Origin: a virus
Reading direction: 5' to 3' (one strand)
DNA length: 56,411 nucleotides
Virus record (IMG/VR): IMGVR_UViG_3300032893_000056
Span: 1 to 56,411 of that record
Made by a program: the position numbers and the translations under genes. How positions within the stretch are numbered: the stretch's first letter is position 1; every line of letters begins with the position of its first letter. Below are positions 37,736-46,172 of the stretch, one piece after another. The notes under the pieces were generated by a model. The model was not told the origin of the DNA and searched no databases. It was given only the letters and a program-made list of their open reading frames with translations.

Positions 37736-38953
37736 ATGACAATATCCATTTATTCCGGGGTTACTGCTTCGGGTGGATCAGGATCGGGATCATCATATAA
37801 ATATACGACCGGGACTACTTATACCGGACTGGTAGCTACACGCTGCAAGGCGGCGACTGCTGGTAATCAAGGCGTGCTGCAACATATGGCCCGCTCAATT
37901 CACGTAGCACGAACTAATATCACCCAGATTGGTGTTGCTGTTGCTAATTGGTATGTTAGTTCGACATATGAGTTCAGCGGCGGAGCCGATTGTACTGTTA
38001 AAGTCAGCATTGAGTATCCACTAGGCGGTACGATTTATCCCCTCACTTTTGGCGGAAATGCGACCGGACTCGTCTATAATCTGACCACTCTCATGAGTGA
38101 TCTGGCAAATGTGAATATTCCCAATGGAGCGACTTTTGCAGTTCGGGAATACCGAGTTTGTAACTCTGGAGGTTCTCCGGTTTGTAATGGTGGCAGTGAG
38201 AATATGTTTCTCGATCAGACCAATGGAGAATGTTATGCACAGGGTAATAGCCTAAGTGATTTGACTGGCGTTCCCGGTACGTTTGCTAATACCGGAAATA
38301 TGATCACTCTTGCGTTTTATCGCCCTGTGGCGATATTTGGCCCAACGACAGTTCCAAGTTATGCCCTTTGTGGTGCAAGTGCTACTGAAGGATATATGGA
38401 TCAATATAATGGGTCATGGGATTGTGGATTGGTTGCTCGTACAATCGGTCCAATTCGTGCTTATACGAATCTTGGACGCGGCGGAGAGACGATTCAGAAT
38501 GTCACGGATACGGGTAATTTTTCGCTCCGGGCACAAATTGTTAAAGCCTTTTGCACACACATGACATGTGACTATGGTGCTAATGACTTTATAGCCGGTG
38601 CAAATGCCCAAAATACTCTAGCACGACTTCTAAAATTTCGTGCTATGTTTCCAGAGAAGTATTTCTACTATGTTACTAGTTGTCCTGATACTACTTCAAC
38701 TGATGGTTGGACGACAGTTGTTAATCAGACTGTGGAGACTGGAGCAAGTGAGCGAGTAGAATACAATAACTATGTTCGGGCAAATACCAGTTGGGCCGGA
38801 AGTAATTTTGATGGTGTCTATGACACTACTCCCATCACGGAGTCTTCAATTAACTCATCGAAATGGGTACCGGGACTGACCACAGATGGGGACCATCCGA
38901 CACCCGCAGGCTATGCAGCTATCGCCGCATCAGGTATTATCAAGGTAATGTAG
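37736..38953 (+). CDS. SGNH/GDSL hydrolase, probable tail-associated esterase, 405 aa
   Basis: The N-terminal ~195 residues are a beta-rich domain that probably mediates virion attachment. The C-terminal SGNH hydrolase shows block I GASATEG (nucleophile S215), block II GRGGE, block III GANDF (281-285) and block V TDGDHPTPAGY (D384, H387). Such enzymes deacetylate surface polysaccharides. In a run of fibre and spike genes it is most likely a receptor-modifying tail component. Confidence 0.85.
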   Translation: MTISIYSGVTASGGSGSGSSYKYTTGTTYTGLVATRCKAATAGNQGVLQHMARSIHVARTNITQIGVAVANWYVSSTYEFSGGADCTVKVSIEYPLGGTIYPLTFGGNATGLVYNLTTLMSDLANVNIPNGATFAVREYRVCNSGGSPVCNGGSENMFLDQTNGECYAQGNSLSDLTGVPGTFANTGNMITLAFYRPVAIFGPTTVPSYALCGASATEGYMDQYNGSWDCGLVARTIGPIRAYTNLGRGGETIQNVTDTGNFSLRAQIVKAFCTHMTCDYGANDFIAGANAQNTLARLLKFRAMFPEKYFYYVTSCPDTTSTDGWTTVVNQTVETGASERVEYNNYVRANTSWAGSNFDGVYDTTPITESSINSSKWVPGLTTDGDHPTPAGYAAIAASGIIKVM

Positions 38954-38954
38954 C

Positions 38955-39128
38955 ATGACTTCTAATGTCACTATTGTTCCTCATGTGGAAGAAGGCTCTG
39001 GTGTTACACAGTATCCGAGTGTGACTGAATATCTTTCAACCACATCGGGAGCAACTCCCGGATATCTGAATCTAATGTCTAGTGGCATTCTTTTGTTGAT
39101 GACTAACGGTGGCGTTCTTCTAGTATAA
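38955..39128 (+). CDS. Small protein, 57 aa
   Basis: Frame from the ATG at 38955, two bases after the hydrolase stop. MTSNVTIVPHVEEGSGVTQY and a C-terminal LMSSGILLLMTNGGVLLV. The composition resembles the neighbouring virion proteins. No family recognised. Confidence 0.6.
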   Translation: MTSNVTIVPHVEEGSGVTQYPSVTEYLSTTSGATPGYLNLMSSGILLLMTNGGVLLV

Positions 39129-39140
39129 TTAAGGTATAAT

Positions 39141-40181
39141 ATGGCAGCTAATCAAAATGTAACACAACTTACACAGCAGAGCGGGACTGCCGATACTACG
39201 TCTCTATTTTATGCTGTGACTAATAGCACCACCGATACTGGTCTTCCTTTGTCTGTGCTTGTTCATAGTTTAGGACTTACCGGCACTCCTACAGCACCCA
39301 CAGCCTCTCCCGGAACGAACACTACACAAATCGCAACTACGGCTTATGTAGCAACTAGTTATGCTCCATTGGCCTCACCCACGTTTACAGGAACTGTGAC
39401 GATTCCTAGTGGAGCATCTATTGCAGGATATTTGACTTCTGCACTGGCAGCTTCCACATATGCCCCATTATCTAGTCCTACGTTTACTGGCACAGTAACT
39501 ACAAATAACTTAACGGCCTCTGGTGCTTTGACCGGGTTTGTTGGCCGACTATTAAACGTTCAAGTTTTTACTGCAAGTGGTACTTATACACCTACAACTG
39601 GTACAAACTCGATTATTGTAGATGTCGTAGGTGGTGGTGGTTCAGGTGGGGGTGTCGCCTCGACTTCATCTTCACAGTGGGCTTCTGCGTCTGGAGGTGG
39701 GGGTGGTTCTTGGGCGCGTTCCCGACTAACTTCGGGATTTTCTGGCGCGACGGTGACTGTTGGTGCAGGCGGTGCGGCACCTTCTGCTGGCGCGAACAAT
39801 GGTAATGCTGGTGGAACATCTTCATTTGGTGCGGGAATTAGTGCTCCTGGTGGAAGTGCTGGTAGTGGGCTAGTTGCATTTTCGGCGGCTTTTGTTAATC
39901 CAGCGGCACAAAATGCAGTAGCAACTGGCGGCACAATTGTTAACAGTAATGGTCAAACTCCTGCACCTGCTATTGGTTTGGGACTTACTGCTACTGTTTC
40001 TGGGGGTGGAGGTAACTCTCCCTATGGTTCGGGAGGACAACCCCGAGCCGGATCTGGTGCTGGTATTGCCGGAACAGGTTATGGTTCGGGCGGTGGAGGA
40101 GCAAATGCTAATGCAAGTGCTTCCGCCGCAGCCGGAGCCGCTGGACAAGGCGGAATTGTTGTTGTTTACGAATACTCCTAA
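39141..40181 (+). CDS. Tail fibre protein with glycine-rich receptor domain, 346 aa
   Basis: The N-terminal part carries two copies of the fibre-type repeat YAPLxSPTFTGTVT. The C-terminal ~190 residues are extremely Gly/Ser/Ala-rich (VVGGGGSGGG, ASGGGGGSWARS, SGGGGNSPYGSGGQPRAGSG), like polyglycine-II sandwich tips such as the T-even gp38 adhesins. It is likely a receptor-binding fibre. The low-complexity tip would readily vary by recombination. Confidence 0.82.
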   Translation: MAANQNVTQLTQQSGTADTTSLFYAVTNSTTDTGLPLSVLVHSLGLTGTPTAPTASPGTNTTQIATTAYVATSYAPLASPTFTGTVTIPSGASIAGYLTSALAASTYAPLSSPTFTGTVTTNNLTASGALTGFVGRLLNVQVFTASGTYTPTTGTNSIIVDVVGGGGSGGGVASTSSSQWASASGGGGGSWARSRLTSGFSGATVTVGAGGAAPSAGANNGNAGGTSSFGAGISAPGGSAGSGLVAFSAAFVNPAAQNAVATGGTIVNSNGQTPAPAIGLGLTATVSGGGGNSPYGSGGQPRAGSGAGIAGTGYGSGGGGANANASASAAAGAAGQGGIVVVYEYS

Positions 40182-40183
40182 TC

Positions 40184-40627
40184 ATGGCTCGTAATTGGTT
40201 TAAAAATGGTGAGTGGAATGTTTGGTGTATGGTTTGTAATCGAAAGATTAAATCCGGCATTGCACTCAAACGTTGGGATGGACTAATTGTCTGCCCGGAG
40301 GATTACGAGAATAGACATCCACAAGACTTTATTCGGACCCGACAAGAACGTATAACCGTTCCCTTTGCCGCGCCAACTTCGTTTAATCTGTTCGATGGAC
40401 CTGATTATCCTCAATATCCATATTGCACCGCTACTGGATCTAGTGGTATTCCCACGTACGCCATTGCAGGTTGTATGAGACCCAATTTAGGATTTCCAAA
40501 TGGTCTTCCAACCACACCTGTTGAGATTCCAGATGAACCAAATTATATTGCCTTGTCACTGCTCTCTGGTGGAAATTGGCTTACAGTTAGTGGAAATACT
40601 TTAGTGACGGTGACTTTGGATGACTGA
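40184..40627 (+). CDS. Conserved phage protein with zinc-like cysteines, 147 aa
   Basis: The N-terminus has CMVCNRKI and CPEDYENRHPQDFIR, a compact zinc-binding motif recurring in a podovirus structural-region protein. The remainder is beta-rich and Pro-rich. The function is not known; it may be a tail-assembly factor. Confidence 0.65.
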   Translation: MARNWFKNGEWNVWCMVCNRKIKSGIALKRWDGLIVCPEDYENRHPQDFIRTRQERITVPFAAPTSFNLFDGPDYPQYPYCTATGSSGIPTYAIAGCMRPNLGFPNGLPTTPVEIPDEPNYIALSLLSGGNWLTVSGNTLVTVTLDD

Positions 40628-40820
40628 ACTACATGAACGAATCGCAGCACTTGAAGAACGTGCTGAACTAAAAGAACAACAAATTGAAAAGATTCTAAAG
40701 CATGTAGAATCGATTGATGCTCAATTAAATAAATATAAAGGATTTCTTGGGGCCATCTGGTTTGCAATCTCCTGCGTGGGAATCTTTCTCAGTGGGTGGA
40801 AGTTTCTACATAAAGGGTAA
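40620..40820 (+). CDS. Coiled-coil membrane protein, holin-associated, 66 aa
   Basis: Residues 1-40 are a heptad coiled coil (ERAELKEQQIEKILKHVESI), followed by one membrane segment (FLGAIWFAISCVGIFLSGW) and a short basic end. This is the XhlA/hemolysin-like layout found beside holins. It overlaps the holin gene by its stop (TAATG). Confidence 0.72.
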   Translation: MTELHERIAALEERAELKEQQIEKILKHVESIDAQLNKYKGFLGAIWFAISCVGIFLSGWKFLHKG

Positions 40821-40825
40821 TGATT

Positions 40826-41215
40826 ATGAGTATAACTGGTGTTGGTGAAGTCGCTGATTTGGCATCTACCATTGTCAATAAAATTTGGCCCGATAAAACA
40901 GCCCAAGAACAACAAGAAATCGCAGCCGCCGCCGCCATTATTCAAGGCCAATTGAATATCGACAATACCGAAGCCTCCAATCAGAAGATCTTTGTGTCTG
41001 GCTGGAGACCATTTATTGGTTGGATTTGTGGCTCATGTCTTGCCTGGAATTATGTGGGCACTCCACTTGTGACATCAATCATGATAATTCTTGGACATCC
41101 GGTATCAATTCCGCAAGCGGATCTCAGCGAGATGATGCCAATTCTTATCGGTATGTTGGGCCTTGGCGGTATGCGTACGTATGAAAAAATTAATGGGGTA
41201 AGTAGTGGCCACTAA
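40826..41215 (+). CDS. Holin, 3-TM GTA type, 129 aa
   Basis: Matches the '3TM holin for gene transfer agent release' family: GWRPFIGWICGSCLAW with following membrane segments VTSIMIILG and MMPILIGMLGLGGMRTYEK. It would permeabilise the inner membrane to release or activate endolysin. The ATG at 40826 is nine bases from AAAGGG; the ATG at 40820 is also possible. Note the distance from the endolysin gene, 12 kb away. Confidence 0.82.
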   Translation: MSITGVGEVADLASTIVNKIWPDKTAQEQQEIAAAAAIIQGQLNIDNTEASNQKIFVSGWRPFIGWICGSCLAWNYVGTPLVTSIMIILGHPVSIPQADLSEMMPILIGMLGLGGMRTYEKINGVSSGH

Positions 41216-42695
41216 TCAAACATTTGTAGATTTTGTTACACCTGTCCCTGCCGATTGGTTGAATTATGTTAACACAACTGTCAATGAAAGTATTTCTGTA
41301 AAACAAACAGGTGCTTTTGGTGATGGTGTTCATAATGATACGACTGCCTTTTTGGCAGCAATCGCCACAGGTAAAAATGTCTATGTTCCCCAAGGTACAT
41401 ATAACATCAATCAAACTTTGATTCTGAATAATCAACATTTGTTTGGTGATGGACAAAATACATCATTTATTCGCTGGATTGGAACCAATGTCACCGATAC
41501 TATTATCTATCTGGGGGCTCTGGGAACCGTAAGTAAGGTATATATTTCATTTAACAATGCAGATGGTTCGAGCATTGTTACTGGAACCGAAACATCAGGT
41601 CAACGTGTTTGTATTGATGTGGGTGCCGGACAGTACCCAGTACAACGTGGTGGTGGTGTACATCAAGTAAAATTTGGTGAATGTGGGACGGCATTATTCA
41701 ATTCGTCTAATTCTAATCAGTCGTGTTTTAGTGCCCATTTTTTCGATATTGAATGCCAAAATTTCTCATATGCGGGAATAGAGTTTCTGTCTCCAGTTCG
41801 TACGGGGAATGTCTATTCAAATATCTATTTCAATGCTCCCAAGTGGCCAAACATTACCTATGCATTGTGTCTAGCTGGTGAAGAAAGTGAATCGTCAGTG
41901 GATCAAATTAATATTGAATCCATGACTTGTATTCAGGGTGCATTCTTTTCTGGATGCCGCGCGTTGCGTGTCGGCACGATGCATTTTGAAGAGTGTATCC
42001 TAAGCACCGATAGTTCTGGGTATATTCAGTGGCGAAATTCCGCTGGTCAGATTGATTCATTGACATTTTACTATTGTAACTTTACAACTCCTAATCTGTA
42101 TCTAATTAAACTTGGCGATTCTACCTATACAGGAGCTAATTTTAATCCCAACACTTGTGATTATCTTCGCATTGGAGTGCTTCATTGTAAAGGACTAAAC
42201 AATGGTAATGGAGATAACACCGGCATCGGCAGTTATCCGGGATTCTACTTTATTGCGAGGCCAGCGGGTGCCGCCGGAACGATGTGGTGTCAAATTGATG
42301 CATATGTCTGGAATACCTTTCTGACTGATCAGGCAACCTATGAAGCATTTCCTGCCGATCCACAAGGCAATATTGCACAGATCCGTACAGCAGCAGGTCC
42401 ACTAACGTGGGGTTCTACGATCCCAACTTCTGGCTTTAGTCCGGCTTATTGGAGAGATACTTCAGGGATTGTTCATCAGTTTGGTACATTTTCTGTCGGT
42501 GGAAATGCTACAGTGACGGTATCCTATCCTATTCCGTTCTCGAATCAGGCTTTTTGGGTAAATGCTATGCCTATCGATACTAGTACAAGTTCCACCTATA
42601 GTATCCGGACGAATCCAGTCAATGCCAGTACATTTCAAATTACAAACACAAGTTCTACTACAATTACAGGTCGTTGGGCAAGTGAAGGGATATAA
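41205..42695 (+). CDS. Tailspike, right-handed beta-helix (pectate lyase-like), 496 aa
   Basis: GTG start at 41205 overlapping the holin stop. A short virion-binding head is followed by the pectate lyase superfamily opening SVKQTGAFGDGVHNDTTAF and YVPQGTYNI, then repetitive beta-helix coils to about residue 390 and a C-terminal beta domain. Likely a trimeric spike that binds or cleaves surface polysaccharide. A deacetylase and a fibre are encoded just upstream. Confidence 0.85.
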   Translation: MATNQTFVDFVTPVPADWLNYVNTTVNESISVKQTGAFGDGVHNDTTAFLAAIATGKNVYVPQGTYNINQTLILNNQHLFGDGQNTSFIRWIGTNVTDTIIYLGALGTVSKVYISFNNADGSSIVTGTETSGQRVCIDVGAGQYPVQRGGGVHQVKFGECGTALFNSSNSNQSCFSAHFFDIECQNFSYAGIEFLSPVRTGNVYSNIYFNAPKWPNITYALCLAGEESESSVDQINIESMTCIQGAFFSGCRALRVGTMHFEECILSTDSSGYIQWRNSAGQIDSLTFYYCNFTTPNLYLIKLGDSTYTGANFNPNTCDYLRIGVLHCKGLNNGNGDNTGIGSYPGFYFIARPAGAAGTMWCQIDAYVWNTFLTDQATYEAFPADPQGNIAQIRTAAGPLTWGSTIPTSGFSPAYWRDTSGIVHQFGTFSVGGNATVTVSYPIPFSNQAFWVNAMPIDTSTSSTYSIRTNPVNASTFQITNTSSTTITGRWASEGI

Positions 42696-42697
42696 TC

Positions 42698-43462
42698 ATG
42701 ACTACATCGGGTAATGCCAACTGGAATTATACTAGAGATCAAATAATCAATGCTGCCTATCGTAAGATTGGTATTGGTGTTGATGGTTCCACTGCCACAA
42801 CAACCCAACTCACCAATGCACAAGAGGCACTGAATAATCTAGTATTTTCACTATATGCCATTGGCATGCCTGTGTGGGCCATGACCACGACATATTTTAC
42901 TTTAACTCAAGGGGTATATCAATATCCGGTGGGTACAGGGATTGGAACTGGTAATTTGAATATTGTAGCTCCGCTTAAGATTACACAAGCATGGAATCTG
43001 GATGTGACAGATCCGATGAATACTTATCGGATTCCAATGAACATCTATACTCAATATAATTATAATCTATTGAGTGCTCCACTGGATCAAGGATATCCAA
43101 TCCACCTTTGGTATCAACCCGGCAATCAATCCGGAATGATCAATATTTGGCCTGCTCCGGATTCAGCTAGTGCTCTGTATAGACAAATTTGGTTTGTATA
43201 TCAACGTCCCTTTGATCAATTCAATGCGAGTACGGATACTCCGGATTTTCCTCAAGTATGGATTGAGCCGTTGATTTATTCGTTGGCACACCGTCTTGCC
43301 CCAGAATTTGGCCTTCCTTTGAGTGAAGTCGATAAACTAAATGAGACGGCCAATACATTAATCATGAATGCTCTGAGTTTTGGTACAGAAGAAGGGGCTT
43401 TGTTTATTCAACCAGATTGGGTGGTTATGGGTATGGGACAAGGGAATCCCAATGGATATTAA
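42698..43462 (+). CDS. P22 gp4-like head-tail adaptor, 254 aa
   Basis: Tail accessory factor that binds under the portal. Recognisable: TRDQIINAAYRKIGIGV, ALNNLVFSLYAIGMPVWAM, and the C-terminal DFPQVWIEPLIYSLAHRLAPEFGLP. This family seals the head-tail junction in P22-like podoviruses. Confidence 0.85.
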   Translation: MTTSGNANWNYTRDQIINAAYRKIGIGVDGSTATTTQLTNAQEALNNLVFSLYAIGMPVWAMTTTYFTLTQGVYQYPVGTGIGTGNLNIVAPLKITQAWNLDVTDPMNTYRIPMNIYTQYNYNLLSAPLDQGYPIHLWYQPGNQSGMINIWPAPDSASALYRQIWFVYQRPFDQFNASTDTPDFPQVWIEPLIYSLAHRLAPEFGLPLSEVDKLNETANTLIMNALSFGTEEGALFIQPDWVVMGMGQGNPNGY

Positions 43463-43775
43463 TTTTGCTAAATGGTATGCTAAGTTTCGAGGATCGTCAG
43501 TCTTTTTGTGGGGACTTCTGGGTTTTATTGTCTCGTGGTTAGTATTACACTCTATACTTATTTGGTGGGATAAGGATCTAGCTGTCATTAATCTTATCTT
43601 GAGTTCAGAAGCTTCTGTATCTCTGGCCTTTTTTGCTATGATGCAAGAGCAAACTGATATGCAGCACTCAGAGGTAATGAATGTCATCAAACAAATGTTG
43701 GAGCAATCTCAAAAAGTTGACGCAGAGATTCTAGAAACTGTGGAAGATATCGAGGATAAAATCGATGAGCACTAA
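43452..43775 (+). CDS. Two-span membrane protein, 107 aa
   Basis: The start is set at the ATG at 43452, overlapping the gp4-like gene by 11 bases. Two hydrophobic segments (SVFLWGLLGFIVSWLVLHSI and LILSSEASVSLAFFAMM) precede a C-terminal acidic coiled coil. The spacing resembles DUF1003 membrane proteins. A membrane protein between two tail genes is odd; superinfection exclusion or lysis control are possible roles. Confidence 0.6.
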   Translation: MDINFAKWYAKFRGSSVFLWGLLGFIVSWLVLHSILIWWDKDLAVINLILSSEASVSLAFFAMMQEQTDMQHSEVMNVIKQMLEQSQKVDAEILETVEDIEDKIDEH

Positions 43776-45219
43776 CCCCTATTTTACACAGCTACATACT
43801 CAACGATTTTCGTTTATTGGATCTCCCCAACAGCGCGATGGTACGGATGCCAAAGATCAACGATTTGTCAATCTATATCCTGAGTTAATTAAATCACCAA
43901 TCAGTGATGGAAAGAAGTACTATCTCAAGAAAAGGCCGGGACTGGCTCTGACAACTACAATTCCTGGGGCATCGGGAACTGTGCTTGGCTTTTTTTATTG
44001 GGAATATAATACTACCTATTATTCTGTAGTAGGCAGTACACTCTACGCTGGAACAACCTCTATTCTAACAGGAATTTCCACATCTGCTGGAACCACGGGC
44101 TTTACAGTATTTCGTAGTGATTCCGAAGATATATTGTTTTTTTGTGACGGAGTTAGTGGTTGGGTTATTACTAATACCAATACCGTAATTCCAGTCACTG
44201 ACTCTAATTTTCCATCTCCACACATTCCAACGCCTGTCTTTCTAGATGGTTATATTTTCTTGCCTAAGCAAGGAACACAATCCATCTATAATAGTGCATT
44301 GCAAGATCCGCTAACTTGGCCATCTGATGGTTTTATTGATGCAGAAATGTATCCTGATAATTTGATCGGGCTATACAAGGTCCAGAATTATATTGCCGCT
44401 GTGGGATCAGATTCTATTGAATGGTTTTATGATAATGCAAATGCAACGGGTAGTCCCCTGCAACGCAATGCTCCGGCCGTGTCTCAATTTGGAAGTCCCT
44501 ACGCAGCAGCAACAATCAATCAAACGGAAAGAGAGTTGATTCTGGTAGGACAAACAAATAATGGTGGTAGAACTGTTTGGACGCTGAATGGATTTCAACC
44601 AACAGAGATTGCTAATGAACCAGTGCGAGAAGCTTTGGATCTGGAAGGGGCATCTATAGCCGGAGCTAGTGCATTTACTATCCAAAGTGCGGGCCATAAA
44701 TGGTATGTTCTAAATCTTATTGGAGCCGGTCGAACCTTTGTGTTTGATTTTGAAGAAAACATGTGGCATGAGTGGACTTCCGGACTAGGGCAACAAGTAT
44801 TCGGTATGCGCTTTGCGGCAGATAGTGGTAATGGTTATCCCCTTATGATGGGCTATGGTGGAGGCCTACAATACATCTTTGCTCCAACAGAGTATACTGA
44901 TGCCGGAACAACAATCAATTGTCAAGTAACGACAGTCAAACTTGATTTTGATACCATCATGCGAAAACGTTTCTTCCGATTGTCTTTGATCTGTGATGGC
45001 CCTAATGATGATTCCAATGTCCCGATGAATGTGGCATGGAGTGATGACGACTATAATACTTGGGTTGGCAATCTAACAATGGAAGTAAATGCAAGTTATC
45101 CAACAGTAACTCAACTTGGGTATTCTCGGAGACGCGCATTTCAGTTCACCTTCCAACAACCGTATCCTCTTCGTATGGAATCATTTGAATTGGATTACAC
45201 ACAAGAAGTGAGACGCTAA
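43765..45219 (+). CDS. P22 gp10-like tail hub protein, 484 aa
   Basis: Begins with the gp10-type signature: RFSFIGSPQQRDGTDAKDQ then RFVNLYPELI and KRPGL. The remainder is a beta-propeller-like series of repeats with Trp/Gly turns. In P22, gp10 extends the tail channel below gp4 and holds DNA in the head. It overlaps the preceding gene by 11 bases. Confidence 0.85.
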   Translation: MSTNPYFTQLHTQRFSFIGSPQQRDGTDAKDQRFVNLYPELIKSPISDGKKYYLKKRPGLALTTTIPGASGTVLGFFYWEYNTTYYSVVGSTLYAGTTSILTGISTSAGTTGFTVFRSDSEDILFFCDGVSGWVITNTNTVIPVTDSNFPSPHIPTPVFLDGYIFLPKQGTQSIYNSALQDPLTWPSDGFIDAEMYPDNLIGLYKVQNYIAAVGSDSIEWFYDNANATGSPLQRNAPAVSQFGSPYAAATINQTERELILVGQTNNGGRTVWTLNGFQPTEIANEPVREALDLEGASIAGASAFTIQSAGHKWYVLNLIGAGRTFVFDFEENMWHEWTSGLGQQVFGMRFAADSGNGYPLMMGYGGGLQYIFAPTEYTDAGTTINCQVTTVKLDFDTIMRKRFFRLSLICDGPNDDSNVPMNVAWSDDDYNTWVGNLTMEVNASYPTVTQLGYSRRRAFQFTFQQPYPLRMESFELDYTQEVRR

Positions 45220-45221
45220 TT

Positions 45222-45725
45222 ATGGCAGCAGGAGTTCCTCCACCTCCATTGAATTCCCCATCTGGGAGTTATTATTGGCTAGAATGGTATACCAATCTCA
45301 CCAACTTCTTGAATGGAACAAACATTCCATGGGCGAATCTGAATTTCACTGGATCTAATCTTCATGATATTATTACCAGATTGCACAATACGCTGCAAAG
45401 TATTCAAGGCGGCAATGCTGGTGGAGATTTAACTGGAACAGGAAATGCTTGGCACATGTCCGGTCGTGGATATGTATCCTCATCTGGTACTGGTACAGGA
45501 CTTCCCTCTGGATGGTCTATTGTTCATACGAGCACAGGAACTTATACCCTAACTCATAATCTTGGTCTGGCTTCTCCCAATATTGGAGCACTTGCCACAT
45601 CAAATACAACGGGTGTGCTGGTTCAGTGGATTGATGTATCTACTACAAATACGGTGGTGTTCCATTTGACAAATACCTCTGGATCGGCCACTGATGGAAA
45701 TTTTACTTTTGTGGTCTCCTCCTAA
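45222..45725 (+). CDS. Tail-associated protein, possibly needle or plug, 167 aa
   Basis: Pro-rich N-terminus, helical middle (LHDIITRLHNTLQSIQGG) and a C-terminal beta domain (WSIVHTSTGTYTLTHNLGL). Encoded straight after the gp10-like gene, where P22 encodes the gp26 needle. The identification as a needle is by position only. Confidence 0.55.
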   Translation: MAAGVPPPPLNSPSGSYYWLEWYTNLTNFLNGTNIPWANLNFTGSNLHDIITRLHNTLQSIQGGNAGGDLTGTGNAWHMSGRGYVSSSGTGTGLPSGWSIVHTSTGTYTLTHNLGLASPNIGALATSNTTGVLVQWIDVSTTNTVVFHLTNTSGSATDGNFTFVVSS

Positions 45726-46171
45726 TGATTAAAACACAATTGACCCGAGAAGATGCCTTGGTGGTTCTTGAGATGGGTCGTCGATTCCATAGTGAATCAC
45801 AATTCAAAGACACGCCCTATGATGAACAACGGTGTTGGGGACTGCTTGAAGCTACCGTGTCTCATCCCGATCAGTTCTTCATCGCATACGATGATCAGTT
45901 CAAAGGATTCATTATTCTTCAAATGGGGATACAATTCTTCTCCGGATTGAAGTGGGCTGCTGATCAAGTTTTCTATGTGGCACCAGAATACAGAGGAGGC
46001 TCGCTTGCTATGCGCCTTCTTCGCGCAGGAGAAGCATGGGCTAAGGAAAAGGGAGCCTCTGAATTTACGATTATGCATAATGCTGGTATCGGGTTGGAGA
46101 CAGCCGAAAAGTTTTATACCAAACTTGGGTTCGGACTTTCCGGCCTTATCTTCAATAAAAAGGTAAATTAA
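45725..46171 (+). CDS. GNAT family N-acetyltransferase, 148 aa
   Basis: GNAT fold with acetyl-CoA pyrophosphate loop EYRGGSLAMRLLRAGEAW, preceding strand QVFYVAPE and C-terminal YTKLGFGLSGLIFNKK. The donor is presumably acetyl-CoA; the substrate cannot be read. Such genes recur near the ejection proteins of related podoviruses. It starts within the stop of the preceding gene (TAATG). Confidence 0.85.
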   Translation: MIKTQLTREDALVVLEMGRRFHSESQFKDTPYDEQRCWGLLEATVSHPDQFFIAYDDQFKGFIILQMGIQFFSGLKWAADQVFYVAPEYRGGSLAMRLLRAGEAWAKEKGASEFTIMHNAGIGLETAEKFYTKLGFGLSGLIFNKKVN

Positions 46172-46172
46172 T

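Noticed and set aside
39584-40148. Long minus-strand Pro/Ser/Cys-rich frames under the glycine-rich fibre
   Set aside because: They are antisense shadows of the GGT/GGA-rich coding strand and have no start signals or homology.
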